A stretch of DNA of 64,000 nucleotides, taken from assembly GCA_964019695.1 (NCBI GenBank), contig OZ026518.1, positions 76,253,912 through 76,317,911 on the forward strand. The letters run 5' to 3'. The notes beneath the pieces were generated by a model. The model saw nothing but the letters and a program-made list of their open reading frames with translations. It was not told the DNA's origin and did no database searches. Position numbers and translations under genes: made by a program. Source of the DNA: Loripinus fragilis. Its lineage: Eukaryota; Mollusca; Bivalvia; Lucinida; Lucinidae. Below are positions 12,901 to 27,000 of this stretch, one piece after another (within the stretch, counting starts at the first letter, position 1; each line of letters starts with the position of its first letter).

Positions 12901-15900
12901 AATGCAGACCCTGATGAAATGTTCATCTGGGTCCGCACTGTTTGCCAAAATGCTGCATTTCATCAGGGTCTGCACTGTTTGGAAAGTACCCATTTAGGGG
13001 TTTCCAGTATACAAATGTTAATAAACAGGTCTGCAAATAAGAGTGCGGAATTAAAATATAATTTCCTTAGTTCTTATCCAAAACATATACTGTATGTATT
13101 CAAAAGAATCATCTCAATGAGACGCTACTTCTGAGCATCCATTTTACACATACATTGACTGATAGATAAGAAAATGAACACAGTTTTATGCACAAAATCA
13201 GGGGTTTTCCTAAATCCAAAATGTCACTAGCCGGAAAGGCCACCTGGCCTGGAAATCTACTGGCCATCCAAATTTTCAACTGGAAATTATTTTTTTTTAT
13301 GCATTTTGAAAGGCATTTTGCCTTTCAAAATGCAAACAAATATTTTTTCCCAAGAAAACCTGAAAAAATTCTAGGTTTCGCCAGTAAATTTAGGTAGGGT
13401 CAGGTTACCCTAAACACAGGTATTTTTTTTATTTGGCCTAAGAATATAAATGTTATTTTCCTCTCAAAATGTCTGCTTAACTTAACCTGTGTATATTAAA
13501 AGAGAGCTTTGGTACTTATTGCATCAGCGAGTAGCCAAGACTCAGCCCAGTCCAGTCTCAGCATCAGGCTGAGCACAGTCTTACCAGAGCTTTAGCTGCT
13601 CCTATACCCAAAATGTAGAAGCAGCCCAAACCTAAGATGAAATAATAGACCTCTAGTATTACTAAGAAGCTACACATGCATGTTTAACTCTTTGCCTCCT
13701 GGGTAATTTTTCATGCATTTTTGTCGTCTGCTGATTTTTTTCATAGTCAACTTTTAAGAAAAATTCTTTCAGGAATACCATCAGAGTGCCAAACAGTTTG
13801 GACCCAGATCAGGCCCGACGTTCTGTCGGGCCTGATCTGGGTCCAAACTGTTTGCAGAGGTTATCAGCAGGCGACACTCGGAAGACAATGAGTTTAAGAG
13901 TGAATTTACACATAGGCTATAAGTACCAAAATCTCACGAACTTGAATTGTTTCAATGTGTCTGAATACCTAAAGTATGACTGAACTTTAAATAGAGGATC
14001 TTACATGAGTGCTCATGTTTTATTGAATTTATTAAACAAGTTGAGGAAAAGTGATAAAATGTGTGGCCTGCAGAGCATTTATCCCTTTTTCGCAACAAGT
14101 TTAATAAATTCAATAATACAGTAACATGTGTTTGATTCTATTTATCATATGACCCTAAAACTACTTTAAAATCATGTTTCTTGCGTGAAAAGGCTAAGAT
14201 CTTGCCATATATAAGTGAGGTTAATACAGCCGTCAATACATAATGTTAACCAAATCTGTAAACCACTGTTGGATTATCCATTTTAATGCATGGCATTATA
14301 TCACTCCCAAACGTGCGCCGTCATATGATTAAATTGTTTTATAGGAACCCCAACTTCTAGATCTGCCATTAAGAAGAAGGAAATCATCCTAGGACAGGCA
14401 GACACCCCGAAGGAGGGACTTAGAAGTAGGAGGGGTAAAACTTCTATACAGGCTGCCATGGAACTGAAGGCCAAGAGATCCACCCTTACGGTAGTAGAGT
14501 TACCATATTCTGTGTAACGAGCTCACATGCTTTTATAAGAACTCACCCAGCTCTTTTTCAGTGTGAATATTGTATCCAGCTTCATTTGCAGCGAGCCCAA
14601 ATTCCATACATGCCATACCTCACACTGTGAGATAAAATCTCACAGAATTCTGTCCTTCTGAAAGCTGATTACCATAAGATTTCAAATCTCACAGAATTTT
14701 CAGACCATCTTAAAACACATTTTATAAAAAAAAAATAATCATAAATCACACTTAGTTATGTTTATCACAAGTTTCTTACATTAAAAAAAAAGCTTTTTGG
14801 TTATTTTGGGGAGTTCCAAATTTATTTTTTGTGAAAATCTCACAGAATTTTATTAAATCTCCTTTAAAATTTTGGTTTATCTCACAGATTTCAGTCCACA
14901 GTTTATGGATGAGTTTCTGATTTCATTATCATGACCCTCGCAAAGTTTGTTTGTGGTGATGTATACTGTTTTACATTGTCTGTCCATCTGTCAATCTGTC
15001 CATCCATCTTTACATCTCCATTAGTGACATTTTAGTGTTTTCCTAATATCCTGAAAACCCCTGGTGAAATTTTGAAAGTATGAGTTTTTCACACATATGT
15101 TCACCTCAATGAAACAACATTCATAGTGGAGGTTTCAAATGCCCCGCGTCAAGGTCACTGCTGAAGGTCAAAGGTCAAAGGTAGATTACCTGTCAGCTAT
15201 TTTATAGCCTGCACTCCTGGTCTAATTCTAAAAATATTTCTCTCATGCTAGTATGTCCATTTCAATGAGACAACAGCCACATCAAAGGTTTCATTTGTCT
15301 TGATTCAAGGTCAAGCATGTTCATTTCATGCATTTTACATGTTTGGCTTTATAAAACATATTTCATCATTGCCTTTATTAAAGCTTTGTGAGACTTCGGT
15401 GGCCTCCAGGCTCCATGTCTAATGAAGTAAGAAACCTACTCTCTCTTCTCCATCAAGATTATTGCAAAACTAGAAAAGACACAGAGCACTACACAACAAA
15501 ACATGGAACAAACACAGAACCCAGATGATGGGAGCAACAAAAACAACGAATCAACAGCAACAGAACCACCGCCTTAGAACAGACAGCAGCCAAAGTCTGT
15601 TTAATCCTTAATGCGCCAATTGCAACAAAAGTCGTCTGCTTTTCTTGTCTGCTGAATTGTTTAAGAAGCCTCTATGGCAAACAGTGGGTCCACGCTGTTT
15701 GCTTCTATACTTTATTCGTCAGTAATGACAGGCAATTATTTGCAGCATAGGACTTCAGCAGCTTAAGACGACATTTTCAGATGCATTTTTTTTTCTTGGC
15801 GCTTTAAGGGTTAAGTACCTGATGAAGGAGATGCATATGGAGTAGACCCTGACCAGGATCAGTTGAATCAAGGTCTACACTGTTCAGTACTCAGTCCTGC

Positions 15901-18900
15901 CTGTATGAATATTTAGGGTATATAAAGAAGATTTTTTGATATATTTCTTAGGAAGCAAAGGATATAAGGAAATCAAGGTCAGAGAAAGGCTCTACTTCAG
16001 TAACACCTCCCCCCACAGTGATCATCGAGAGTCAGAATCCCTCTCTTCTCTCGGCACATCTGACAGCCATGGGTAAACTACCGATGAACTCACCACTACA
16101 GTCCATTAACACACCCATTTATAAGTCTACACCTGTCAGCAGTGCCACTCAGAGCGCCAAGGCTCTTGTGTTTACTGGAATGTTCGATTCTAAAAGACGG
16201 ACGTCTTCATCTTCATCCGACCAATCCCAGCTACAGCAGTCAGGTAATATTTGGGCCTCGTCGCGAGAAAACCTGTCTTCGGTGTGTCCGACAAAGCGAG
16301 TTTCAAACCCGTCTCCTCAGCTACAGAGACTAGCTAGAAAATTAAAGTTTCACCTGTAGCAAGTTTACGTATGATACTTTCTAAAAAGGGAATAACACAG
16401 GCGCTGACCAGACTGCGCAAATGCGCAGGCTGGTCTGCACCTGTGTTGTTCGCAAACCCCCGAAGACAGGTTTTCTCGCGTCGAGGCCCATTTGTACTTG
16501 TCTCATTATATCAGCCAGAAATGCTGTTTATTTTGATACTTCATGTCCCAGTCAACAATTTTTCAGTCATGGGGTGACAATTTCCTGTCTTCCTTGGTTG
16601 AACAAGTACTAAACAGTGGATAAAGTGTCTTGCTCAAGGACAGAACATGCAGTGACTCTGCTGGCAGTGAGTCTCGAACTAGCAACCCTTTGATCTACAG
16701 TCTAACACTCTACCAATTGAGCCACTGTGCTCTGCCCAGATGTGCTTTTGATCAATATTTTTATACAACTACCTTATTTGACATAATAGGTGCACTGTTT
16801 GCATATCTCATTTTCAAAGTTATATAGTCTCTTAAAAAGAGTGTAATAATTACAAAAAATGTGTGAATCCTGATAAGTTGGCTTCTTCACCAGAAGCAAG
16901 CTATCCTTGAATTATTCCAGAATAGCTTGATTCTGATGAAGAAGCCAACTTATCAGGATTATTCCAGAATAGCTTGCTTCTGATGAAGAAGCCAACTTAT
17001 CAGGATTATTCCAGAATAGCTTACTTCTGATGAAAAAGCACACTTATCAGGATTATTCCAGAATAGCTTGCTTCTGATGAAAAAGCACACTTATCAGGAT
17101 TATTCCAGAATAGCTTACTTCTGATGAAAAAGCACACTTATCAGGATTATTCCAGAATAGCTTGCTTCTGATGAAAAAGCACACTTATCAGGATTATTCC
17201 AGAATAGCTTGCTTCTGATGAAAAAGCACACTTATCAGGATTATTCCAGAATAGCTTGCTTCTGATGAAAAAGCACACTTATCAGGATTATTCCAGAAAA
17301 GGTTGCTTCTGATGAAAAAGCACACTTATCAGGATTATTCCAGAATAGCTTGCTTCTGATGAAAAAGCACACTTATCAGGATTCACACATTTTTATCCAC
17401 ACAATGAACCCATTAGACTGAGATAATTCTATTTATTCATCTGAGCAGTGTACACAATGTGGCTCCACATTGGTGTCCCAACTTTTGGTTGAGGTCAACC
17501 ATTTTCAAGGACAGTTGGACCATCTAAACTTTATTTATCAAGCTAGATTAAAGATTCTACGTCATGAAAGGGGTTAATATTTATAGCTGCACATAGTATA
17601 TACAGTGCAGTCCCTTTATAATACTATAAGAATCTATTTTGAGTGTGAGGGTAGAATAGAAAATTCCGTCCCGAGGATAGCCATTTGGCATCGCGAGGCT
17701 TGCCGAGTGATGACAAACGGTGATCCCAAGGGACGGATTTTTCTATCCTACCCTTACACGAATAATGGATTCTATTTCTTGCTCACCACTGTTTTTATTT
17801 ATTTATTTATTTTAAAATAAGCTTCCAGAAGTCCCTGAATACGCTAAGATGCAATTTCACAGTATGACGTTACTTGACATCCTGGGTAAGATAGCATGGG
17901 TAAGATAAGATTTTCTATCCCAGGGTAAAATCTCAGATATGCTTATCCGGTGTGCAAGAAAACACAGTCTTGTTGTGGCTCCCAAATTTTGTTACCATGA
18001 AATTTTACAAAGAAATTCCCATTCCTATAATTCCTTTGTAAAATTGTCTCTTTATAACACAATTTACTTATACCAGGGTTCATTCCTATGAACCCAGAAC
18101 ATAGATTAGCATTATAAAGGAACAGCACTGTACTTATACATATCAAATGATAATTCTGAATTGTAGGACCAAGTTGCCTACTAGCTGAGCAGTTAGTTAG
18201 TAGTACTGTCTCTAACCCTACCCCCTCAGGGTCAGTCCAAGACTTCAGTGATGAAAGCAGCGAAGTGTCACAGAGTAGCTATCTCACAGAAAAAGATCTG
18301 AAGCCGCCAGGTAGGTATTTTCTTACCTGTTTGAAATTTGAGTATAAGTAGACTTTTGATGCGGACCCCTTATTTATATAGCAAATGACCCCCATATTTC
18401 CCAAATGACCCTTTAAGTGAAGTTTTTTTAGTCCTTATTCTATATAAAGGGTGTCAATTGACCCCATTTCAAAAGTAAAAGGGGAAAACCCTGTCTTTTG
18501 ATGCAAATTTTAGAAACTTTTTAGGAAAATAAAGATGATTATTTCCTTAACCAAGCGTTGACGGGAAACCTTAACCGTTTTCATTCTGGTGGATTTTCCC
18601 ATACATATTGATACAATAAGTATGGAATAGTCCATTTTGTATTTTAAGGGGTTGTTGGTCAAAGTTTATAAAAATGATATGTTTCTGTCAATGAAGATTG
18701 TATTTATCATAGCAAACAGTGCAGACCAAGATGAAATGCCGCCTTATGTGGCATTTCATCTGGGTCTTCACTGTTTATCAAATATCTAGAATGAAAAGTG
18801 TAAAATGGGTAGTTTGGCAAATAATTAAGATCGAGATATGATGCCACTTTTTGTGACGTTTCATCAGTGTCTGCCCTGTTTGCTGAGACCAAAAATACAT

Positions 18901-20970
18901 TGAGGTGAAAAATAACAATTTGATTTTAAATCACCAACCTGTGACCCCTTAAAATGTATAATGGAACATCCAAACTATAATGTATCTAACAAGATGGAAG
19001 ACTCCTTCAATCAAGAAAGGGGATAAGGAATAATTCCTTTTGAAAGCTATGGAAATCAGCGATTGGTTTTCAAAGAAATGCTAAATCAGAACAGTAAACA
19101 TCTATAGATACATATGTGGCTCATATATGAACCAATTTAAGCAGAATGGAATTTCCCACCCTTATCAATTGGAGGAATCCATTTCAAATTTAAGGGTTGT
19201 TTGGCAATAATTTACAATTTCATTCAAATATTAAAAGTACATTCTGTAAGAAAACAGTGCAAAACCTGATCAGATGTAGCATTCTGTGGTATATGGTCTG
19301 GTTCTACACTGTTTGCTGATGTCACTTAAAGTGGATGCTAGGATTATATGGATCAATCATCTTCGCAAGCCAAGGGTACTTAGTCCACTTCGTTCTTTAG
19401 CAAGCCAAGGGTTTAAGTCCACTTCGTTCCTAAGGAACAAAGTCTACTGCTTTCCTACGGAACGAAGTGGACTTAGTACCCTTGGCTTGCAAAGATGTGG
19501 ATCAATATGCTCTGTTAATGTCCTTTCTGAGCTATCAGGCTGAACGGCTGTACAACTGGTTTCTATGGTTACAGATACGGTTCCCAACCTGTTGATGTCC
19601 GATGACTTTGCTGTTGATGACTCTGATAGTGATCTTGAGATTGACCCGGGTACCATATCTCCTCCACCGCAAGGCACACCTATAAGAATGCAGGAATCTC
19701 CAACAGTGGAAGAGCTACTATCAACTATAGGTAAACATAGGTTTAGATAAGGAAATTTTTCGAACATAAAATTGTAAATATTTTCTTACCCATCAATTTA
19801 AGCATGTGTTTTTGGTGCTCAAAAGAACCGTCTTATTGAGACGGAGACGGTTCTTTTGAGTACCCACAACATATGTTTTGGTTGAGAAATAAGAAAATAA
19901 TTATCTCAAGGCACACCTATAAGAATGAAGAAATCTCCAACAGTGGAAGAACTACTATCAACTATAGGTAAAACTTACAACATAGGTTCCGATAAGGAAA
20001 TATTTCAAATGTAAAATTGTAATTATTTCCTTACACATCAATTTAAAAATGTGTTTTGGGTACTCAAAAGAACCATCTCATTGAGACAGTTCTTTTGAGT
20101 ATTGGTGAATTTCGACCTCAGACGGATCAAAGATCAGACGATTCGAATTTATAGCACGTGAAAGGGGAAACAGGTCGAAACCGTTATAAAGCTGTATCAT
20201 GGGCATTACATAATACATTATCATGATTATAAAGGTTACTTTCAACAGTTTACTCAACTTTCTCTGTAGCTCGGTAGGTAAGCAACAGTGCAATAATGGT
20301 AGTGGTATAAGGCGTAATTATTTTTTTAATAATGCGAGTTCGAGTCTCCGTCAGGCCTATTTTTTCTACTTTTAATATAAGTGTGCGTGCATGAGTGCGT
20401 GCGTGTGTGTTCATTTGAGCTCTTTTTTTGTTGTATTTTTTCATCATGGTATTTTTATTTCATAATTTATTAAAATTTTAGATAAAATTAAGTTCACATG
20501 CTTCTGTCTCGCTGGCAGTGTCAGTATCAGAGCTGCAGTCGGAGCCCGATGCAAAATCAATCATCACTGGCTCATGAACTTCTGCTGCCGCAATCTCCTT
20601 TAACTAGTATTTATACCCGCTCTACTGACAAAACATGCTCGGCGCACTTCACCCAGTCACCAGGTGTGACCTCTTCAATCAGTTCCTTGATAGCAGTAAT
20701 TGGTTGAAGGCGAAATTATTCCTCGCATTCGGAAACAATCATAAAAACGCATTAGGTGATACAATTAGCCGCAGAGTAGTCAAAATAAAATTTATCCTGT
20801 TTTTAAGATAGCAGGAACATAATAATAGTAATAGTAAAGTTCAGAGCAGCGGGCCGCCATTCCCGCCAAACTTGTGATTTTTCTCCAATAAAATTACAAT
20901 GTACTAAATTGTCATATCACTGGTACCCAAAGGTAGTAGATTTACCATTCCTACCCGCCCCGCCACCCAA

Positions 20971-21001
<31 letters not shown>

Positions 21002-24000
21002 AAAAGATATATTAATAAAAAATATCTTTGGGACTTGAACTCTCGGATTCAAACTCTGCAACCTTCCAGCGAATATTTGCAATTCAAGACGTTGACCTCT
21101 CGACTAAGCCTGTAGTTGTTGTATTGGTCATGTCGTTACATGTTTATTGGAAATGTTGTTGCACGAGCAGTTAATAACCGTTACAATCTTATTAACCTTT
21201 CTCGTGCTCCTAAGTAGACTCGTCTGACCTTTGATCTGTCTGAGGTCGAAATTGACCTTTAGCCACAACATATGTTTTGTCTTAGAAATGGGGAAAACAA
21301 TTTTCCATTTTATCTGGAGGCCTGTTACAAGTACAAACAATATTTGCTAATTGAACCAATTTTCCATATTCTTTATTAGCAATTCATTATGTAAAGGCAT
21401 GGGGGAAAGTTTTAAGGAGTATTCCTTAATTCAGAATTTTGAAACTGACTATCCATAGAAAGTCAGTCTCAAAACACTGAATACAGAAAATTTTAATAAC
21501 CTCTCTGGTCTATTAACACTTTATCTAATTTGACAACTGACCATTTACATTTGAAATTGTGCAAAGCGCTGTGGCTCAGTTGGTAGAGAGTTAGACTGGG
21601 GATCAAAGAGTTGTTAGTGTACTGTTGTTTTTTTTTTATCCACCGACGAAGTCGGAGGGATATAGTTTTGGCGTCGTCCGTGCGTGCGTCCGTCTGTCCA
21701 TTCCGTCCGTCCGTCTGTCTGTCCATCCGCACTTTTTGTCTGTCTGGAACCATATCTCAGTACCTATTGGTCAGATTTAATTCATTCTTGGTACAAATGA
21801 TTAGTACCATGGACTCTTGATATCCTATAAGTTTGGTCAAAATCGACCCCTTAACACTTGAGTTATTGCACTTGTTTAAGTATAGGCAATTATAAGGCAA
21901 AACCTATATTAGCTTTTTTGTGTGATGATCTTCACATTTCATCAAAGCTATTTTATTTAACAACTTTTCGCTATAGACCATGATTGCCAAGTGCCTGTAG
22001 ATAAGAATGGCAGTGTCAAAGTTTTACCCCACCCCCTTTGACCCCACCTAAGGGGTCAAAGGTCAAATATTTTAATTTCACAATAACTAAGGCAATTATT
22101 AATAATTTTTGCTGAAATTTGCATGCAGGCAGAGCAGCAATAGATATGAAACATATCAAACGGGATTTCAGTTTGAAGGCCTGACTCCGAGCCCCTTTGG
22201 TGGGGCCGAGGCCAAAATTAAACTTTTTCAGAATATGGTCATGTTGCATATCAAATTAAAGCTAACGACGCTGGCAGCAACATGGTAGCAAATATTTAGC
22301 CCACAGACACACCCTTGACCCAGGGGTGGGGTCAAAAGGTCAAACTATATATTTTTCTGAAAGTAGTCATGTTGCATATCAAATTAAAGCTGACGACGCT
22401 GGCAGCAACATGGTAGCAATTTTTTTGCCCACAGACACACCCTTGACCCAAGGGGTGGGGTCAAAAGGTCAAACTATATCTTTTACTGAAAGTAGTCATG
22501 TTGCATATCAAATTAAATTGAATTGATCACAGAGCACCATGAAAGCAAGTGTGCTGTCATTACACACACCAACGGCCCCTGGGGTGGGGTCAAAGGGTCA
22601 TTTTTGTTCTTTTCTAAAAGTGGTCATGTTGCATATCAAAGTAAAGTGGAAGAAGTGTAGACCTACATGCAAGGTAACACTTTGAATTTACACACAATCT
22701 TGACCTCTGAGGTTGGGTTTAAAGGTCAGATATTGAAATTGTGCAGATGTAAGTATATTTTTTATTGAACTAAGCACTAAAGCATACTTGACAGGCGTTT
22801 GTTATGATCTGAATGATACTTTAGATGAACTAAGGGTATGATAAATGGGATTTATGTTTTGTGATTTACATGTTTCTCTCAAATAACCCTTCGTCGGGGG
22901 ATATAAATTCGTCGAATTTGCCTTGTTAACTTTTTAGCCTGTCACTGTCAGCCTGTTTCTGCCTTTTTGAACTTTTAACCCTATCATCTTTTATTCCACC
23001 CCAACTAACAAATCTTATAGGAACTTTTTATTTTTAAAAGCATTTCTTCCACTAACACAAAAAATTGACGGGCACCTGCATGTAATCTCCGAGATGGGGT
23101 GATGCAGTAGAGATAGATAGATAGATGAGATGTTATTAATTCATTTTCTATGATCTTATGAAATTTAGATTCAGAATCATCCAATCACAGGCTTTCTCAT
23201 CTAGATGACAGTAACCTTGACTACAGTAACCAAGGCTCATCATTCTCCATTGATACCAGTAACCAAGGAAGTGTCTCCATGGAAACCAGTTTCCTTGGCA
23301 ACAGCAGAACGGATCAGTTTTCACTGAATGAGAACAGTAATCAGGACAGTGTAGCTACAGATCAGTATCAGGAGGCAGAAAGTGAAGTCAAAGGTATGAT
23401 TTGTTTGTTTGATTTGATTCTTTACATCCCAGTCAACAACCTTTCAGTTACGTCGGGACAGGTCTTCCTGGGTTTAACCAGTTCTAAGCTGGGATTAATG
23501 TGTTTTGCTCAAGGACACAATGCAGTGACGCCGGTGAGGCTTGAACCCATGGCCCTTCGGTCTCAAGTCAAGAACTCTACCATTGAGCCACTGCGCTCCC
23601 TATCACAGGTATGAGAAATAATGCTTACATGGCCTGAATTCAGATTTGGGAGCTTGCTTTCCACAGAAGGTCAAAGATATCAGAAATAATGTGTCTAAGT
23701 GGGTAAAGGTTTTGAGGATTATGCACAGTATTTTGGAGCTGGCTTTTTTTGCAGCTCCAAAATACTGAATGACCATATGAGCCAGGACATGAGATTTCCA
23801 ACAATGTGGTATGTGCGACCAGCAAAGGCTAAGACCAGCCTGTGCATACACACAGTCTAACCAGAGCCTTTGCTAGTGGCTTGAGTATTATATGACTGTC
23901 AAGCTACTGACTGAACAACATTTGGAGGTTCTATGCTTAAAAGGAGGCTGCACAGGCTCATCTGAGTCTACACTTGTCAAAATGCCACATTGTTGGATTT

Positions 24001-27000
24001 GACCTTATGAGTGTGAATGCTCTTATAAGCACACACAAAGTGCTTTGTGGGTTGTTTACACTATATGGGCCTTGGCGCGAGAAAACCTGTCTTCCAGGTT
24101 TGTGACCAAGTCATACCCAAACCAGCCTGCTCAGCTACCGAGACTAGCTAGAGAATTGAACTTTCTCTTGTAGCAAGGTCAGATATGATATTTTAAAAAA
24201 AGCGACTAACAAAGATCCTGATCAGACTGGGCAGGTGCGTGGATGCGTAGGCTGGTCTGCTCCTTTGTTGTTCGCAAAATCCCGAAGACAGGTTTTCTCG
24301 CATCAAGGCCCATATTTACTTCTGATTTCCAGTCTATCCAATGGTATTATTTAAGAAATGAATTCGATTTTTGGAGTGTTCATGGAATCATGAATACTTT
24401 GGGTCTCTAGCAAAGTAAGTGAACACAAAGGGCTTCACGTTAACTTTGCAAGAGACCGGAAGTATTCATGATTCTATGAACAGAACAAAAATTGAATTTA
24501 TTGCTTATATTTACATTTTGATATAAATATCCAAAATATAGAAATTATCTAAAATTTAGGAAACAAAACAATTTTGTATTTAATATTTAATCATATTGAC
24601 AGTTTTGTTGGAATGTAAAACGGAAAACCGGAACAGCCAATGTGAACACGGACAGCCAATGGAGCAAACCAAAGGCTTGTTTTGCACGTGCGATGCAGTT
24701 GTGGATCACTGTCAATCACAACACTTCTGGCGAATGAATTCGATGTTCGAAGCGAATTGCACCAACAAGTGAGCTTGGCAGCTGTCAACTAAATTTATGT
24801 CTTTTAGTAGGCTATGAACAGTTGCAAAGATCTAAAGATTCATTAAAGGCTTGCTTTGAAACTGTAAATATTTCATTATAACTACAGATTCAACATAGGG
24901 ATGAAAATTTGTGAATCGTTATCAGCTGGCTTCCCAGCAGAGTTTGATTTTAAAAAGACAATCATTCCTTTTAACCAGATAACAAACACACTTTTGTAAC
25001 ATTAACATATCCTTTATTGTAGGGTTTGAATATCTGGATTTATATTACACCCCTTCCCAATTTGAGGAGGGCCATGGCTCAGTGGTAGAGCCGTTAACTC
25101 GAGATCGAGAGGATGCCGGTTCGAGTCTCACCCGAGGCGCTATGTTGTGTCCTTGAGCAAGGCGCTATATCCTTTACTTAGTAATGGATTTTAAAACTGG
25201 TTCAACCCAGGAAGAACCATCTCAACATGAATAAAACGTTGTTGACTTGTACGTAAAGAATCAAATCAAACAAAACCCTCCCCAATTTTTATTTAATTTT
25301 GAACTTTCACCCATATAGATATAGATACTGTTTTGTAGAAGAAGCCTCAGTGGTTGATTCCGAGAGTGAGAGTGAGTCAGAGAGTGAAAGCTCGCAGGAA
25401 GAAGATGACTCACAGAAACAGACAAAGATCAAGAAGAGAAGAAAAGTGGAGAAAGAAGGAGAGAAACAACAGGAGAAAGAGACTGTACCCCAGATCAAGT
25501 AAGTACTGTAATGGAACTAATAAGTTATCATGCTACATGTACTTTATGGGCCTCGACGTGAGAAACCTGTAAAAAAAACCTGTCTTTGGGACTTTGTGAA
25601 CAACAAAGGTGCAGACCAGCTTGAGCATCTGCACAGACTGATCAGCACCTTTATTATTCGCTTTTTAGAAAGTATCTTATCTAAACTTGCTTAAGGGGAA
25701 ATTTCAATTTTCTAACTAGTCTCTGAAGCTGAGACTGGTTTGAGTGTCACTTTGTCGGAAACCCCAAAGACAGGTTTTGTCCCATCGTCATATCAATGTG
25801 CACACTGAGGAGTGCAGTGGCCGGTGGTAGTGTGCTGGGCTTATGCTCAGGCTAATCTGAGCCTTTGCTGCTTTCACATACTAAATATCGTACTGGCTCA
25901 AATTTTGTCTCGGCTCAACTGAACTGTCTGACTGAGACAATTCTATTGAGTTCTGATATATATCAAAAGCATAGTTTATTGGTATTCAAATTAACATTCT
26001 CACTGAGACATTTGTTTGAGTGCTTACAGCATTTGTTTTGAGGTGCACATTCAAAGCACCATATCAATATCAGAGATGGTTCTTTTGAGTGACAATGACT
26101 TTATATTTCGATTAAGGAATATGGAAAATGTTAAAGGCATATTTCATCTCTAGCTTGTACAGGCCTACAATTTTTTGATTATCTTCCACACCAGATTTCT
26201 TAGTGAATTATTCATACATGCAATATGGTAGTACTTGGCTTGATTTTTAAGTCACAATGCTCCAATGGTAATTTTTCGCATCTTTTACTCTCATTCAACA
26301 GTCTTCATAACTCCAATTTACCTACAATTATAATAGGCTCCATGAGGTGTGTATAAAGTACTAATGGATTTGCAAATGTATAAGCCCAGATCAGACTGCT
26401 CCTTCAGCAGAGGACACTAGCAGATAAAGAGCTAAGGTTTTGTTATACCCCCCTCAAACTTTGTTTTTCCCGCAAACTTTGTTTGTGGTGGGTATACTGT
26501 TTTCACGTTGTCTGTGTGTGCGTGCGTGCGTCCGTCCGTCCCTCTGTAACATTTTGTTTCCTTAATATTTTGAAGAGTCATTGCTGGATTTTCATCAAAC
26601 CTTGCAAACATGTTCATATATGCAAGACAACTACTTTAGACAAAAAAGTTAGGGCTAGGGGCCAATTCTATTAGAGTTATTTCCCTTTGTAGTTCAAAAT
26701 GGCTTTTAATATAGGGTTATATGCTTATGCTATTATAGGCCATACACGGGCCGATCAACTCCTACCACAGCTTTTGATGGAACAATTTGATACTTTTCCC
26801 ATAAAATGTAGACACATTGAACATATGCATGAAGGAGTTTGGTTAAAAAATTTTTTTTTTGACAAAATGACAGCAGTGAGAACTTAGACAATTTTTCCCT
26901 AATAGGGCTTTTCTATATGCATAGAGGGTGCCTTCATGGGCCGATTAACTCCTACCACAGCTTTTGATGGAGCAATTGGATACTTTGCCTATACAATGTA

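Noticed and set aside
16912..17382. Ten regular 47-bp repeats that might suggest a CRISPR array
   Set aside because: There are no variable spacers. Units are contiguous, the flanks are inverted termini of a transposon, and the context is a eukaryotic intron.
25307..25498. Ser/Leu-rich frame on the - strand opposite exon 10
   Set aside because: Antisense of the Ser-Glu repeat. The + strand has correct splice sites and phases.
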